From contig JANFNE010000017.1 of NCBI GenBank assembly GCA_024867545.1, positions 707,001 to 771,000 of the forward strand: a stretch of DNA of 64,000 bases, given 5' to 3'. This DNA is from Phytopythium helicoides. Its lineage: Eukaryota; Oomycota; Peronosporomycetes; Pythiales; Pythiaceae. Of the stretch, positions 1 through 8,849 are shown piece after piece; positions within the stretch are counted from its first letter, which is position 1, and each line of letters starts with the position of its first letter. The translations under genes were made by a program, and so were the position numbers. The notes under the pieces are model-generated. The model was not told the origin of the DNA and did not search any database. It was given only the letters and a program-made list of their open reading frames with translations.

Positions 1-260
1 TTGACGTCCTTGGGCAGCCGAAAGAAGGCACGCATGGCGGCCTGGAAGCGCTGCATCTGCGCCTCACTCACGCCGTGGTTGCGGATGTAGAAGAAGCCCC
101 ACTCGGCCGCAGCAGCTCGCACTCGAGCGATTACGTCGCCCAACACCGGGTGGTCCTCGCGCAGCACATCGGCGACGCTGGCGTCGTCCGCACAGGCCAT
201 GAGCGGGCCGATGTCAATCACCGGGACCTCCAGGATCTTCTGCGCCGCATCGGTCGTCAT
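1..260 (-). CDS. 2-oxoglutarate/Fe(II)-dependent dioxygenase, N-terminal part (runs off the window)
   Basis: Read on the minus strand from an ATG at 260-258, this frame stays open to the window edge. It encodes about 86 residues beginning MTTDAAQKILEVPVIDIGPL. The pattern VPVIDIGPL, then AAEWGFFYIRNHGV, then F..LPKD is the N-terminal DIOX_N domain of the isopenicillin-N-synthase-like 2OG/Fe(II) oxygenases. These enzymes couple oxidative decarboxylation of 2-oxoglutarate to hydroxylation, desaturation or ring formation on a small substrate. The HxD...H iron site and the RxS 2-oxoglutarate site would lie beyond base 1, so neither activity nor substrate can be judged. No signal peptide is visible, which fits a cytosolic enzyme. 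The family assignment is firm; the substrate is unknown. Confidence 0.8.
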   Translation of the reverse strand, partial: MTTDAAQKILEVPVIDIGPLMACADDASVADVLREDHPVLGDVIARVRAAAAEWGFFYIRNHGVSEAQMQRFQAAMRAFFRLPKDV

Positions 261-756
261 TGCGGCTGCTTGGTGTTGGGACCGCGCAGGAAATGGGCGA
301 ATGGCCAGCTCAACGCAGACAGCATGAGCAGGTCGAACCGATTGCGTCCGACCTGATCTCTCGCTCTTGCCTTGAACCACGATGACGTGACCAACACGGT
401 CATGACTCGCGATCGCGTCATCGCGTAAGTTCCATCAGCTTCGAGTTGCGCAACCTTGTGCTGACGCAGCTGACGACGTCGCTGCCAGCACAATCGTGAG
501 GAGTCATGCCATTGGATACGCCCTGACGCACATCATGAGAGTGCGAGCATCATTCGGATCAAGTCTCCAATCGAGCACAAGGGAAGCCTAGCAAGCGGAG
601 AGCGCATCCAATCCACCCCGTCTTGGAAGCGATCTGGCTATGGAGCGTTCTCCGTCATGTGCGCTTTTCATCAAACACCTTTCTGCGAAGAAAAAAATGA
701 GGCATTCAAGTGGAGTCCGTGTTTCATCGCAACTGCATTTTGGTTGTGTTCAAGGT
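261..756. other. Intergenic, no gene seen
   Basis: This is the 5' flank of the dioxygenase gene up to the transposon-like element. Short open frames occur on both strands, but none shows a recognisable motif. No RNA gene or clear core promoter was found. Confidence 0.5.
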
Positions 757-765
757 AATAACTAT
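757..765 (+). repeat. Left copy of the 9-bp target-site duplication
   Basis: AATAACTAT, identical to 1457-1465 and directly abutting the left terminal repeat. Confidence 0.6.
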
Positions 766-810
766 GGCACGGTATCCTGCGACCGATTGGGTTACATGGA
801 CGGGACATTG

Positions 811-880
811 TGTGACCGACTGTGACCGACTGTGACCGATTGGGTCGTATTGTGACCGATTGTGACCAATTGTGACCGAT
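811..880 (+). repeat. Seven 10-bp subterminal repeats (TGTGACCGAY)
   Basis: Seven consecutive decamers lie in perfect 10-bp register. Units 1-3 and 5-7 are TGTGACCGAC or TGTGACCGAT with at most one change; unit 4 is degenerate (TGGGTCGTAT). Single copies recur inverted at the other end of the element (around 1434-1443) and near its left tip. Spacing of about one helical turn puts every unit on the same DNA face, as in transposase-binding iterons. That role is inference. Confidence 0.75.
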
Positions 881-1243
881 TATAGTACCATAATTTGTCA
901 AATCATATATACAAATCTATACTCAAAAATATACGTGACGGATAATTGAGACTAGGCGGACACTCGTGCGTTGGCTGTCGCGTGCGGACTTTTCGGTCAA
1001 GGGGCCCGCCCCTCTCTTCGCTCCGCTGCGCTCCGCTCGGGGGGCGCCGCTGCGCGGCCTGCCCCACCCTTGACCTCCAAGTCCTCCGCTCCGCCCGCAC
1101 GGTGTCTAGAAAAAAAAATAACGCGTTGCAGCGCTCGCTACGCTCGCTCGCCGTTTGCGACCCCGCCTAATCGGCGGGCGTTGGTATCCGTGTATGTTCT
1201 TAGTGAGACTCGGGCTCGCTCGCGCTCGCCCTCGTCCAAAAAG

Positions 1244-1316
1244 TCGGCGGAGGCGGGACTCGAACCCTCACCATGCGAATGGCTGACCCCGTCCATGCCC
1301 ACTCGGCCACCAGGAC
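1244..1316 (-). other. tRNA-like block with Pol III A and B boxes (pseudo-tRNA or SINE head)
   Basis: On the minus strand, TGGCCGAGTGG (1309-1299) matches the Pol III A box and GGTTCGAGTCC (1267-1257) matches the B box. They are spaced as in a tRNA gene, and a TTTTT terminator follows at 1242-1238. The block is 73 nt long. However, its two ends do not pair into a 7-bp acceptor stem, the anticodon arm has only four pairs around an oversized loop, and the T stem has a mismatch. It is therefore better read as a decayed tRNA or a tRNA-derived SINE head than as a working tRNA. It may still recruit Pol III. Confidence 0.55.
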
Positions 1317-1456
1317 GGTTGTCGATTAGATGGAAATCACTAGTATAGTACACAGCCGCTATACCAAATTGTATACACGTATACGCCTGCCGGATAGACT
1401 TTAACATTCACTCTGAAATCGGACCTTCACTCCAATCGGTCACAATATCCACTTCC

Positions 1457-1465
1457 AATAACTAT
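1457..1465 (+). repeat. Right copy of the 9-bp target-site duplication
   Basis: AATAACTAT, identical to 757-765 and directly abutting the right terminal repeat. Confidence 0.6.
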
Positions 1466-1628
1466 TTGTGCAATGATTTTGTCTAGACTGCGTTTCGGTC
1501 CGTCACATGCTTTGGGGGCATTCAGGTAGCTCGCTACAGTCGAAGTAGAGTGCTCAGGCGAGTGACTTTCTCAAGATCGACGCGATGTGGCGTCAACAAT
1601 AGGTATTCGCGTTCATAATGTTCGAGTC

Positions 1629-2711
1629 CTAGCGAATCAACTGGTATGTTGCTTCTGCGAACCACCCGCTAGGTGTTTTGCGAACTCGCTCATCCGCCAC
1701 AAGCTTTACCAGGTGCTTGTCAACAGCCTTGCGCGCTGCCAGGCGCAGCAAGAACGGTAGGTCCTCGTAAATCGTAGCGACGATCTGAGCAGCAGTGAGC
1801 GGTTTTGGGACTACGGCGGCGACCTTGAGCGCCTCCAGCACCTGGTCTTCTCGCTCCTGGCGATGAGAAATATACTCGTCAATCTTGGCCACAGCATCAG
1901 GCACGACGGGTCCGTGCGCCGGGTAAATGATGTCCGGCTTGAAGTCCCGCAGCCGCTTCAGCGAGGCCATGAGCTCCCGTAGCGAGTCAAACACGCAGCT
2001 CCCCTCCCCAAGGATGCAGTCGCCCGAGAACAACACGCGCTGCTCGCCGCCCTCCAGCACAAAGCAGACGTGGTCAGCGTGGTGTCCTGGCGCGTAAACT
2101 GTCCGTAGCAGCATAGGCTCTCCACTGGACGACTCGACGCGAAACTCGTCTCCGTCGCGCAGCGGCTTGACTCCCAGCAGCGCGCTCTCTTGGTTCGACA
2201 CCCGCAGCGCGCGCGCATCGCCCTCGGGGAAGAACTTGAGCACCTGCACGTCCGGGAACGCCTCGCGAACGCGCAGCATGCCGCCGATGTGGTCGTAGTG
2301 GCCGTGCGTGAGCAGCAGGTGCGAGATGCGCGCCACGCCGTGCGCCGCGCAGGCCTCCAGCAGCGCCTCCACGTAGCGCTCGTTGCCATCGCTGGCGTCG
2401 ATGAGCACGCGCTCGGGCCCCGCGCCCACGAGGTACGTGTTGGTTCCCTGCAGCGTCATGCGGCTCGGGTTGGCGCCCAGCACGCGCACCACGGCCGCCG
2501 ACAGCTGCGCCACCCGCGGGAGCGCACGCAGGCGCCGCGGGACGCCGCCGAGCCGAAGCGTGAGCCGCTGCAGCCGCACGCGCGCGCAGAACCGCAGGTA
2601 CGCGACTAGCGGAACGCCGTGGGACGCACGGGCGTAGCGCCGCAGCGCGGGGCCCAGCAGCGCCGCCAGCGCCAGCGCCACGGCGCCAGCGGCGGCCGCC
2701 GCCATCTTCAT
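1629..2711 (-). CDS. LACTB2: LACTB2-like metallo-beta-lactamase-fold endoribonuclease
   Basis: The 360-residue protein has an Ala-rich hydrophobic N-terminus (about residues 3-22), which could be a membrane anchor or mitochondrial leader. A metallo-beta-lactamase domain follows. The metal site is visible: LTHGHYDHIGGM is the HxHxDH motif, LFSGDCILG supplies the bridging Asp, and YPAHGPV supplies a later His. The last 80 or so residues resemble the winged-helix tail of LACTB2. Family knowledge: human LACTB2 is a 288-residue mitochondrial single-strand endoribonuclease, so the extra length here is mainly N-terminal. The frame is intact with no intron. It starts 183 bp from, and divergent to, the OS-9-like gene, so the two may share a promoter region. 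The family call is secure; RNA as substrate is inferred. Confidence 0.85.
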   Translation of the reverse strand: MKMAAAAAGAVALALAALLGPALRRYARASHGVPLVAYLRFCARVRLQRLTLRLGGVPRRLRALPRVAQLSAAVVRVLGANPSRMTLQGTNTYLVGAGPERVLIDASDGNERYVEALLEACAAHGVARISHLLLTHGHYDHIGGMLRVREAFPDVQVLKFFPEGDARALRVSNQESALLGVKPLRDGDEFRVESSSGEPMLLRTVYAPGHHADHVCFVLEGGEQRVLFSGDCILGEGSCVFDSLRELMASLKRLRDFKPDIIYPAHGPVVPDAVAKIDEYISHRQEREDQVLEALKVAAVVPKPLTAAQIVATIYEDLPFLLRLAARKAVDKHLVKLVADERVRKTPSGWFAEATYQLIR

Positions 2712-2894
2712 GATGCGCTTCTTCTTCCTGATTAAGTGCGTGCGGCTGACGTCGACAGCAATTAGGTGCGGTTATGGTTGAAATAGCAGCGGTTAAGTCT
2801 TGCAAAGTGCGGTTATATTGTGGTAGATATGCACTATGCGAACCTTGCGGGCGAGGTGACGTGGAGACGGCAGTGTCCAAGCAGGAGATCTGGG

Positions 2895-4250
2895 ATGAAG
2901 GCGACGCTGCTGCTGGCGCTGGCGCTGGCGCTGGGAAGCGCCGCGGGCTCCGAGGGCCCCGAGCTGTCGACGGACGCGACTTTTGTGGTGCAGCTGCACG
3001 CGTCCAGGGGCGAGCTGGCGGCCGCGCAGCTGCCGGAGGGCGCGCGCTCGCAGCGCATGACGACGGCGACGGGGCAGCAGTTCGAGTGTTTCCTACCGGC
3101 GCTCGGCACGGCGGGCGAGGCGGCGACGGACGAGGCCTCCGGAGACGAAGAGATCCGATCCGCGGGTGGCGATGAAGACGAGGGCGCGGCGTTCATGGGC
3201 TTCAGCCGGTCGGCGGTCAAGCAGATCCGCCCCACCTGCGTGCAGTTTGTCGACGTGCTGGGCAGTTGGGTGTACGAGATCTGCCCCGGCGTGCTCGTGC
3301 GCAAGGTGAGCTTGAAGGGCCAGGGCGACCAAGACCTCTCGGTGGATGCTGCAAGTGAGGCTGCGTCGCCGTCCGCTCTGAGCCACCAGGTGGTGGAGCT
3401 CGGCGCCTTCCAGCGGGACGGACGCAGTAGCGCACTGGGTTTCCAGGACTTTGTGGGCACCGACACGCAGGAGCGTGTGCGCAGCAACCAGAACCCGCTT
3501 TACACGCAGCACTTTGGTCAAGATGGAGCGAGTCTGCTGGTCCAGTTCATGTGCAACGCCGCTGAGCGCGACGACACGGTCGCTGGAGTTCAGTGGGCGT
3601 CAGGCGACGCTGAGGATCGCGCTGCTGCAGGATTTCTTGTTACATCGCGCGTGTTTTGTGACCCCAAGTACTCGGACGCGGACGATAACGATCTTTTCAC
3701 AGTGCGCTCGCTATTGCAGCCGTTGGCCGAATCCAACACCTGCGTCAAGCGTAACGAAGGATGGTGGACGTACGAGTTTTGCTTCGGCAAAGGTATCCGC
3801 CAGTACCACCGAGACAGCGATGGGCGAATTACGGCCGAGTTTTCGCTGGGTACATTTGATGCTGAGCGCAATGCCGACCTGGAGAAAACCGGAAGTGCGC
3901 TTGTATCGGAGCATATCGACGCTACCCACGACGTTGCTCGACCAGCATACCTTGAGCTGTATGCGCACGGAACATATTGCAAGGAGTTTGACAACCACGC
4001 GCCGCGTGAGGCTCGCGTTTATTACTATTGCAGCCAAGGTGGCACAAGCCATCATATCCTCACCGTGAAGGAGATGCAAACGTGCTCGTACACGCTGAAG
4101 GTGTCATCGCCTGTGCTGTGTGATCATCCGCACTTCATAAATGACGACCATCACGGATCGGACACGCCGCAGATTGTGCATTGCGTCCCCGTGCAAGAAG
4201 AAAGCACCGGTAGCGAGTCAGTGGCAGCAGACGACGTGCAGATTGATTGA
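2895..4250 (+). CDS. OS-9/ERLEC1-like ER lectin with two MRH domains
   Basis: The start is placed at the ATG of MKATLLLALALALGSAAGS, a textbook signal peptide; the frame is open upstream to 2820 but without leader character. The second MRH domain is clear: GWWTYEFCFGKGIRQYH gives the WW motif and the sugar-binding Gln, REARVYYYC the Arg, and EMQTCSYTL the Glu and Tyr. An earlier segment, SWVYEICPGVLVRKVSL, is a first MRH-like domain lacking the Gln. Two MRH domains recall ERLEC1/XTP3-B; the second domain reads more like OS-9. Such proteins read trimmed N-glycans on misfolded proteins and pass them to the HRD1 ligase in ER-associated degradation. No KDEL-type tail is seen. The gene has a single exon of about 451 codons. 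Confidence 0.85.
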   Translation: MKATLLLALALALGSAAGSEGPELSTDATFVVQLHASRGELAAAQLPEGARSQRMTTATGQQFECFLPALGTAGEAATDEASGDEEIRSAGGDEDEGAAFMGFSRSAVKQIRPTCVQFVDVLGSWVYEICPGVLVRKVSLKGQGDQDLSVDAASEAASPSALSHQVVELGAFQRDGRSSALGFQDFVGTDTQERVRSNQNPLYTQHFGQDGASLLVQFMCNAAERDDTVAGVQWASGDAEDRAAAGFLVTSRVFCDPKYSDADDNDLFTVRSLLQPLAESNTCVKRNEGWWTYEFCFGKGIRQYHRDSDGRITAEFSLGTFDAERNADLEKTGSALVSEHIDATHDVARPAYLELYAHGTYCKEFDNHAPREARVYYYCSQGGTSHHILTVKEMQTCSYTLKVSSPVLCDHPHFINDDHHGSDTPQIVHCVPVQEESTGSESVAADDVQID

Positions 4251-4753
4251 TGGAGTCTCGGTAGAGTCGATCTAGGGCCACGCGCCAAAAGAGGCAAAGA
4301 AAATTATTATACAGTACATTTGCCAGAGTCCCAGAAAGCATTCAGAGTGTACAGTTCATGCATATTCTCCAACAACTCTCACCGACCCGATGACTGGCAT
4401 GCAACTCAACTCACCAAATAGGATTTTTGCTTCGACACAAAAGATCGTTGGCGTGGCTAATCTTATAGACAATTTTCATACTCTCCGCCACAGGCATAAA
4501 AATGGAAAACACGACCTTATTGGAAGCCAAACAAAAAAGCAACAACAACAAAAAACAACAGCAAAAAACACTCTCGATGCGATTCATTCATCACTGATGT
4601 CCTCCAAGAGCATCAACGCAAACATCATTTCAGCAATAGCCGCAAGAGGGAAAATACGATGGGAAAGCACTGGGCGTAAAACCACCCGCCGGCATAAAAA
4701 CCACCAAACCTCTCGCAATACACTAACACACAGCAAACGTACAGTCAGCAAAC
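4251..4753. other. Convergent 3' intergenic region
   Basis: A/T-rich, with A-rich runs such as AACAACAACAAAAAACAAC near 4540. It lies between the 3' ends of the OS-9-like gene and the MATE gene and probably holds both 3' UTRs and polyadenylation signals. No gene is supported. Confidence 0.5.
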
Positions 4754-6391
4754 TTACGCGGTGTCTGCGTCTTCTTCGCCGTCCTCGCTTGCGTTGGTCG
4801 TCTTTTCATCGATAGTGAGCGCGACTGAATGCCAATCGAGATGGTAGAGCCACAGTGTTTGGACCGCCGCACAAACCGCATAGCCAACGATGTTGCCATA
4901 CCAGAGCCCGATGATACCACCGTCAAAGGAGATGGCAAACCACAAGCCGAATGGAACGCCAATGACTACCACGAACACAAAAGTCGCAATGGCACTCATG
5001 AACTGCTTCCCCATTGCGACGAGTGCTGCCTGCGTACCACCAACAAGACTTGTGGCGATCAGCATTGGAGAAAGCTGTCGAATCATCGTGGCCCCCAGCT
5101 GCGCTGCGTCTGCATCAGACGTGAAGAGTCTAGCAAACGGGTTGGCAGTGGCGCACGTCAACAGTGCTGCAGTAACCCCAATACACAGGCATATTCCCGT
5201 GACAAGCTTCATCGTAAGCCATGCGTGGTGACCATCACCACTTCCAAGTGCATTTCCGATACGCACAGCTGCAGCACACGAGATTGAGTTCTGAGGGATG
5301 GTCGAAAACGACAGAGCCGACAAGTAGATGCTACTTCCTGTCCTTGCGGTTGCAGCGTCCGGTAGTACACCAGTGATGATCGCGTAAATGCCGACGCTAA
5401 TATTTGAGCAGATCACCAAGAGGAAACCCGAGCCAATAAGCCGCATCATCTTCTTTGTTAGCGTCGGTGCCGCACGAGGCTGCCATCCAGGCCACTCGGA
5501 CAAAAACGATTCGCTTCGAATCATTGCGGTTCCAAGTACGAAGCACTTCACAGAGGACGTGATTATTGTTCCAGCTGCAATCCCAATGTAGCCAAGTAGG
5601 GTGCGTAAAGCAAGGAATAAGACGAGGGGTGTGCTCACAATCCATGCAGCTCCCGACGCCACCATTGTAGGAACAGCAATGCCTTATGAACACAACACAG
5701 AGTCCAGGAGAAAAGACAGCGCTGACACTGGCAGTGCACTTGCCGCTATAATAAATACGGGCTTTGCGGGCTCGATGATCTCGGCATTTTGTCCCATTGC
5801 AGCCAACACCGGGGCCGAAGTCAGAGTAAGGAGCATCATTAGTGGCATTAAGGCAGCGATTGCCAGCACACCCGCCTGAAAGAATAGCCACATCTCGGAG
5901 ATTCGCTTGCCGCCAAATGCCTGCGCACAAAGCGTGCCAACAGCAGATGCAACGCCGGCTTGAATCGCAAATGTGAATATATCCGGATACATTCCCGAGA
6001 TCGTGAGTGCTGCGAGGATACGAGTGTCCGCTCCAATTGACGTCTGACCAATGACCACCATGAGGAAAGTCCCTCCAAGAGACTCGGCGATACTTGTGAG
6101 CATCATCGGCAAAAAGAGCTACCACAGACGCTTCGTTTCGTGACGCAAGATACGCGACGTGTTCTCATCGCCCCCACTCGCGTCGTGAATTGATGGCGAT
6201 AGAGGGGACACCCCCAAATCCTTCTTCTTCTTCTTCTTCCTCAGCAACGGCGAGTGCTCCGTTGCGACCCCGTGGCCCAGCTCCTTCGCAATCCGGTCTC
6301 CTTCATCCAGAACTTCATACAGCAGCGCATCCATGGGCACCGGATGAGTCTCATGTGAGTCTTCTCGGTCAACAGCGACCGCCACGTCCAT
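4754..6391 (-). pseudogene. MATE-family efflux transporter interrupted by two in-frame stop codons
   Basis: One minus-strand frame runs from the ATG at 6391 to the stop at 4754, about 545 codons, the normal MATE length. It has a hydrophilic N-terminus with a Lys-rich run, then about 12 hydrophobic segments. Motifs fit MATE: LFLPMMLTSIAESLGGTF at TM1, GTLCAQAFGGKRI, the NSISCAAAVRIGNALGSGD segment, and LVGGTQAALVAMGKQ. Two stops interrupt it: TAG at 6121-6119 after RHETKRLW, and TAA at 5686-5684 after DSVLCS. Reading resumes in the same frame immediately after each, so no indel is involved. Each stop is one C-to-T change from a Gln codon. MATE proteins expel organic cations and drugs using H+ or Na+. 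Likely a recent pseudogene; readthrough or allelic polymorphism is possible. Confidence 0.8.
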
Positions 6392-8537
6392 GACTGACAG
6401 GAAAGCTTGAGTGTGAGATGGAGGCGGCTGTTGCGAGGAGATGGCAAATTGCAAAGTGCGTAGCCATCTATCTACGATCTATCTCGCTACGGATGATGAG
6501 TGAGTCGACCTAGCCGAGCAGTACCATCTCGTGTCTGACACGAGTCGTGTGTATCGCGGTGCCGATCATTTCGGTCTTGTCTTGTCCTGCGCGGAGGATG
6601 ACGGGCACGGTAAACGAATGAGAATGCAGGCTTGTCACGTCAGAATGTAGGTACTTTGATGTACAGCAGCACGCACTCTTGGAGAGAGTGAATGCGGTGT
6701 TCAACGTGGACGTGGCACTGCTCGACGCGCGTTGTACACACACCGCACAACGCTCACTCACAGACAATGCCAAAGCGATTTATCGTCGGCCCATCACTCC
6801 GCCTTCCCAGGACGATAAATGAGAAAGTTTATGTTGTGATGCTGTAATGGAGACGCAAGATACAAGGTAGTTCAAGGTCGGAACCACCTTAGTCTCCTCT
6901 TTGGCAACGCGAGCCCAGTCGACAAGTGGAGCCATGCGAGCTGAAGTTCTGTATGTAGTGTTGATCGCACAGCATGAAGGCAGTGATGTTTCTATGTATC
7001 ACAGTGACCTACTAGCATACCATCCAGAAAAAATGACAGCTATAGATCACACGGAATAAAAACCAACAGCACAAACGAAGCAGGCGACAGCACATCCACC
7101 ACCATCCTTTTCTATCTCTATCCCAACCGCGAGTGCTCTCACCGAGCTCCTTCGCGAAAATATCTGGTCGGGTGTAAATTTAGACAACCTAGTGTTTTCC
7201 CATTTGCGCCATCAAGCCTAGTTGGCACGGGTTTCATGTAGCGACCATACTCGTTGACGACGGTGCGGTCTGGAGCGGTCTATCCACTTGACACGAAGGC
7301 CGCTACTACTATATCCAGAGCCCCGACGACTGCGTTGCGAGTTGCAACTTGCAAGCTTGATCGAATTCAGTAGGAATTTCACCTCTGTCGATCTGCAAGC
7401 ACACAACATCAAATTGCATCCACTTGTGCCCGAGGACCACGTGGACGACTCATTTGAGCAAGCATAGGACGCATGCGATCGCAGAAAACGAAGCCGCTGG
7501 TACCGATAACTGGTACGGGAGGATGTGAGATTCCTGTGACAAATATGTCCGCTGTTGACATGATTTCTCTTGGCGAAGTTCGTCATTGCGGAAAAGGGAT
7601 GGAACGCCCAAGCTAGAAGCGACCAGATGATTCTAAGTGCTTCAGGTCGAAGCCAATGGCTCATGCGCCTTCAATCCCGAGTTGTGTAAGATGATAGCTA
7701 TGAGTGGCATGCCTGTGTGAGACAACTCGACTGGAACACACGGCACTAGCACAGCAATAGTGAGATCCCAAGCTGAGAACCGTCAATGATAAGCAAACAG
7801 AACACCTGCGCTTGAGTCACCAAGTTAAGCGGCGATGCCTGGGCTACCCGTTGGTATGCGGTCATCGAGGCGATTGCGACACTACCTGGCTGTGTGCTAC
7901 AAAGTCATTGCAAAGCCCCGATGCCTCGGAGCACCGCCTTCAGTGCACGCAGCCCGCCGATCGACGGTTTACCGTCCCGTCATCTCCTCGAGGCGTTGAC
8001 GCCAACTTGACGGCTCCAGCGTCGGGCGCTCGCCTCGTGCAAAGACACGGACATGATCGCGCTCGCAGCGGGTGAGTCAGTCACCAATCCCATCACCGAA
8101 CCTTCCTTCCATCCTTGTGGCACCTGCCGTCACCTACAGTAGATCTTCCATGCAACTTTCCAAGGCGTCTGGATCGCTGCCATTGCGCAATGGGCGCCTC
8201 CTCCCTTCTCCACCAGCGGAACCGCCTCAAGTCAGGCACTTGGTCGTTCTACGACGACTCGGGCCTCCATGCGCCTCGGCAACCTACGAAACCCGTCGTT
8301 CGGTTTCCTGTTGCCCGCGCCACCTGTCAGGTCGGCTGTCATCCTCCGTCTCGTCCCCATTTTATCTCCCCAACTATATACTCCGTGTGGACGACCCCCC
8401 TCCCCGGTCGGCCGGTCGGACCCCTCAACCTACAACGAACCTACAACTCGCCGGCTCCCGCCGCCACTCAATCCTCCTTCTAGAATCTAGGTCGCGACCT
8501 ACAGCCGACCGCGCGACCGCCGGTTGCCCCCCATGGA
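6392..8537. other. 2.1-kb intergenic region without a recognisable gene
   Basis: Several short open frames occur (the longest, about 148 codons, at 7664-7218 on the minus strand), but none carries recognisable motifs or typical codon use. No transposon termini, RNA genes or tandem repeats stand out. The last few hundred bases are pyrimidine- and CG-rich and form the upstream promoter region of the SAM decarboxylase gene. Confidence 0.4.
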
Positions 8538-8555
8538 GTCATTCCCCAATTTGAC
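8538..8555 (+). promoter_or_regulatory. Oomycete Inr+FPR core promoter of the SAM decarboxylase gene
   Basis: GTCATTCCCCAATTTGAC is close to the published oomycete start-site consensus: the initiator TCATTYY followed by the flanking promoter region CAWTTT. Transcription is expected to begin near the A at about 8541. An ATG at 8533 lies upstream of that point and so should not be in the mRNA. The downstream SAM decarboxylase ATG is at 8850. Confidence 0.75.
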
Positions 8556-8557
8556 AG

Positions 8558-8799
8558 GTGAGACCGTCGACGTATCGACCGCAGCCCCGCGCCGCCCCCC
8601 CCCGCGACCGACAGCCCAGCCTTCCAGCCCAGCCTTCCTCAAGTCGGAGGTGTCCGAGCCGGTGACACCCCACGCGCCGCCCACGTTGTTCATGCTGTTG
8701 AGCGACGCGCTTTTTGCCAGCAGCGACGACATTGTTGACCCCACGTCCATCTTCACGGGCTTCTTCTACATCGGAGCCTGCGACGACCCAGCCTAACAG
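8558..8799 (+). other. Possible 5' UTR intron of the SAM decarboxylase gene
   Basis: CAG|GTGAGACC at 8555-8565 is a consensus donor only about 16 nt after the predicted start site, and CCTAACAG at 8792-8799 can act as acceptor. Removal would leave a leader of roughly 65 nt and would discard the 90-codon upstream open frame ending at 8796. At 242 nt it is longer than the other introns in this window, and no branch point at good distance is obvious. Confidence 0.4.
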
Positions 8800-8849
8800 G
8801 ACCCCGACGAGCTAAGCTTCCACCGGAACGACAGAAGAAGAAGAAGAAA

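Larger units (their letters stand above)
757..1465. mobile_element. Non-autonomous DNA-transposon-like element with 9-bp flanking duplication
   Basis: The 9-mer AATAACTAT occurs at 757-765 and again, in the same orientation, at 1457-1465, exactly 700 bp apart. Just inside, 766-793 and the reverse complement of 1429-1456 match at 19 of 28 positions and share the block GACCGATTGG. This is the architecture of a cut-and-paste element with imperfect terminal inverted repeats. A 9-bp target duplication is typical of Mutator-like elements. No transposase frame exists inside, so it would be non-autonomous. The interior holds a 10-bp repeat array, a GC-rich low-complexity stretch and a tRNA-like block. 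Part of the terminal similarity comes from the repeated TGTGACCGAT motif, so superfamily assignment is inference. Confidence 0.6.

Noticed and set aside
1244..1316. Functional tRNA gene
   Set aside because: A and B boxes are good, but the acceptor stem does not pair and the anticodon loop is oversized.
7218..7664. 148-codon minus-strand frame as a gene
   Set aside because: No recognisable domain, Ser/Arg-rich composition and no promoter motif; left as intergenic.
8524..8796. Upstream ORF regulating SAM decarboxylase
   Set aside because: Its start codons overlap or precede the predicted transcription start, and most of it falls in a probable 5' UTR intron.
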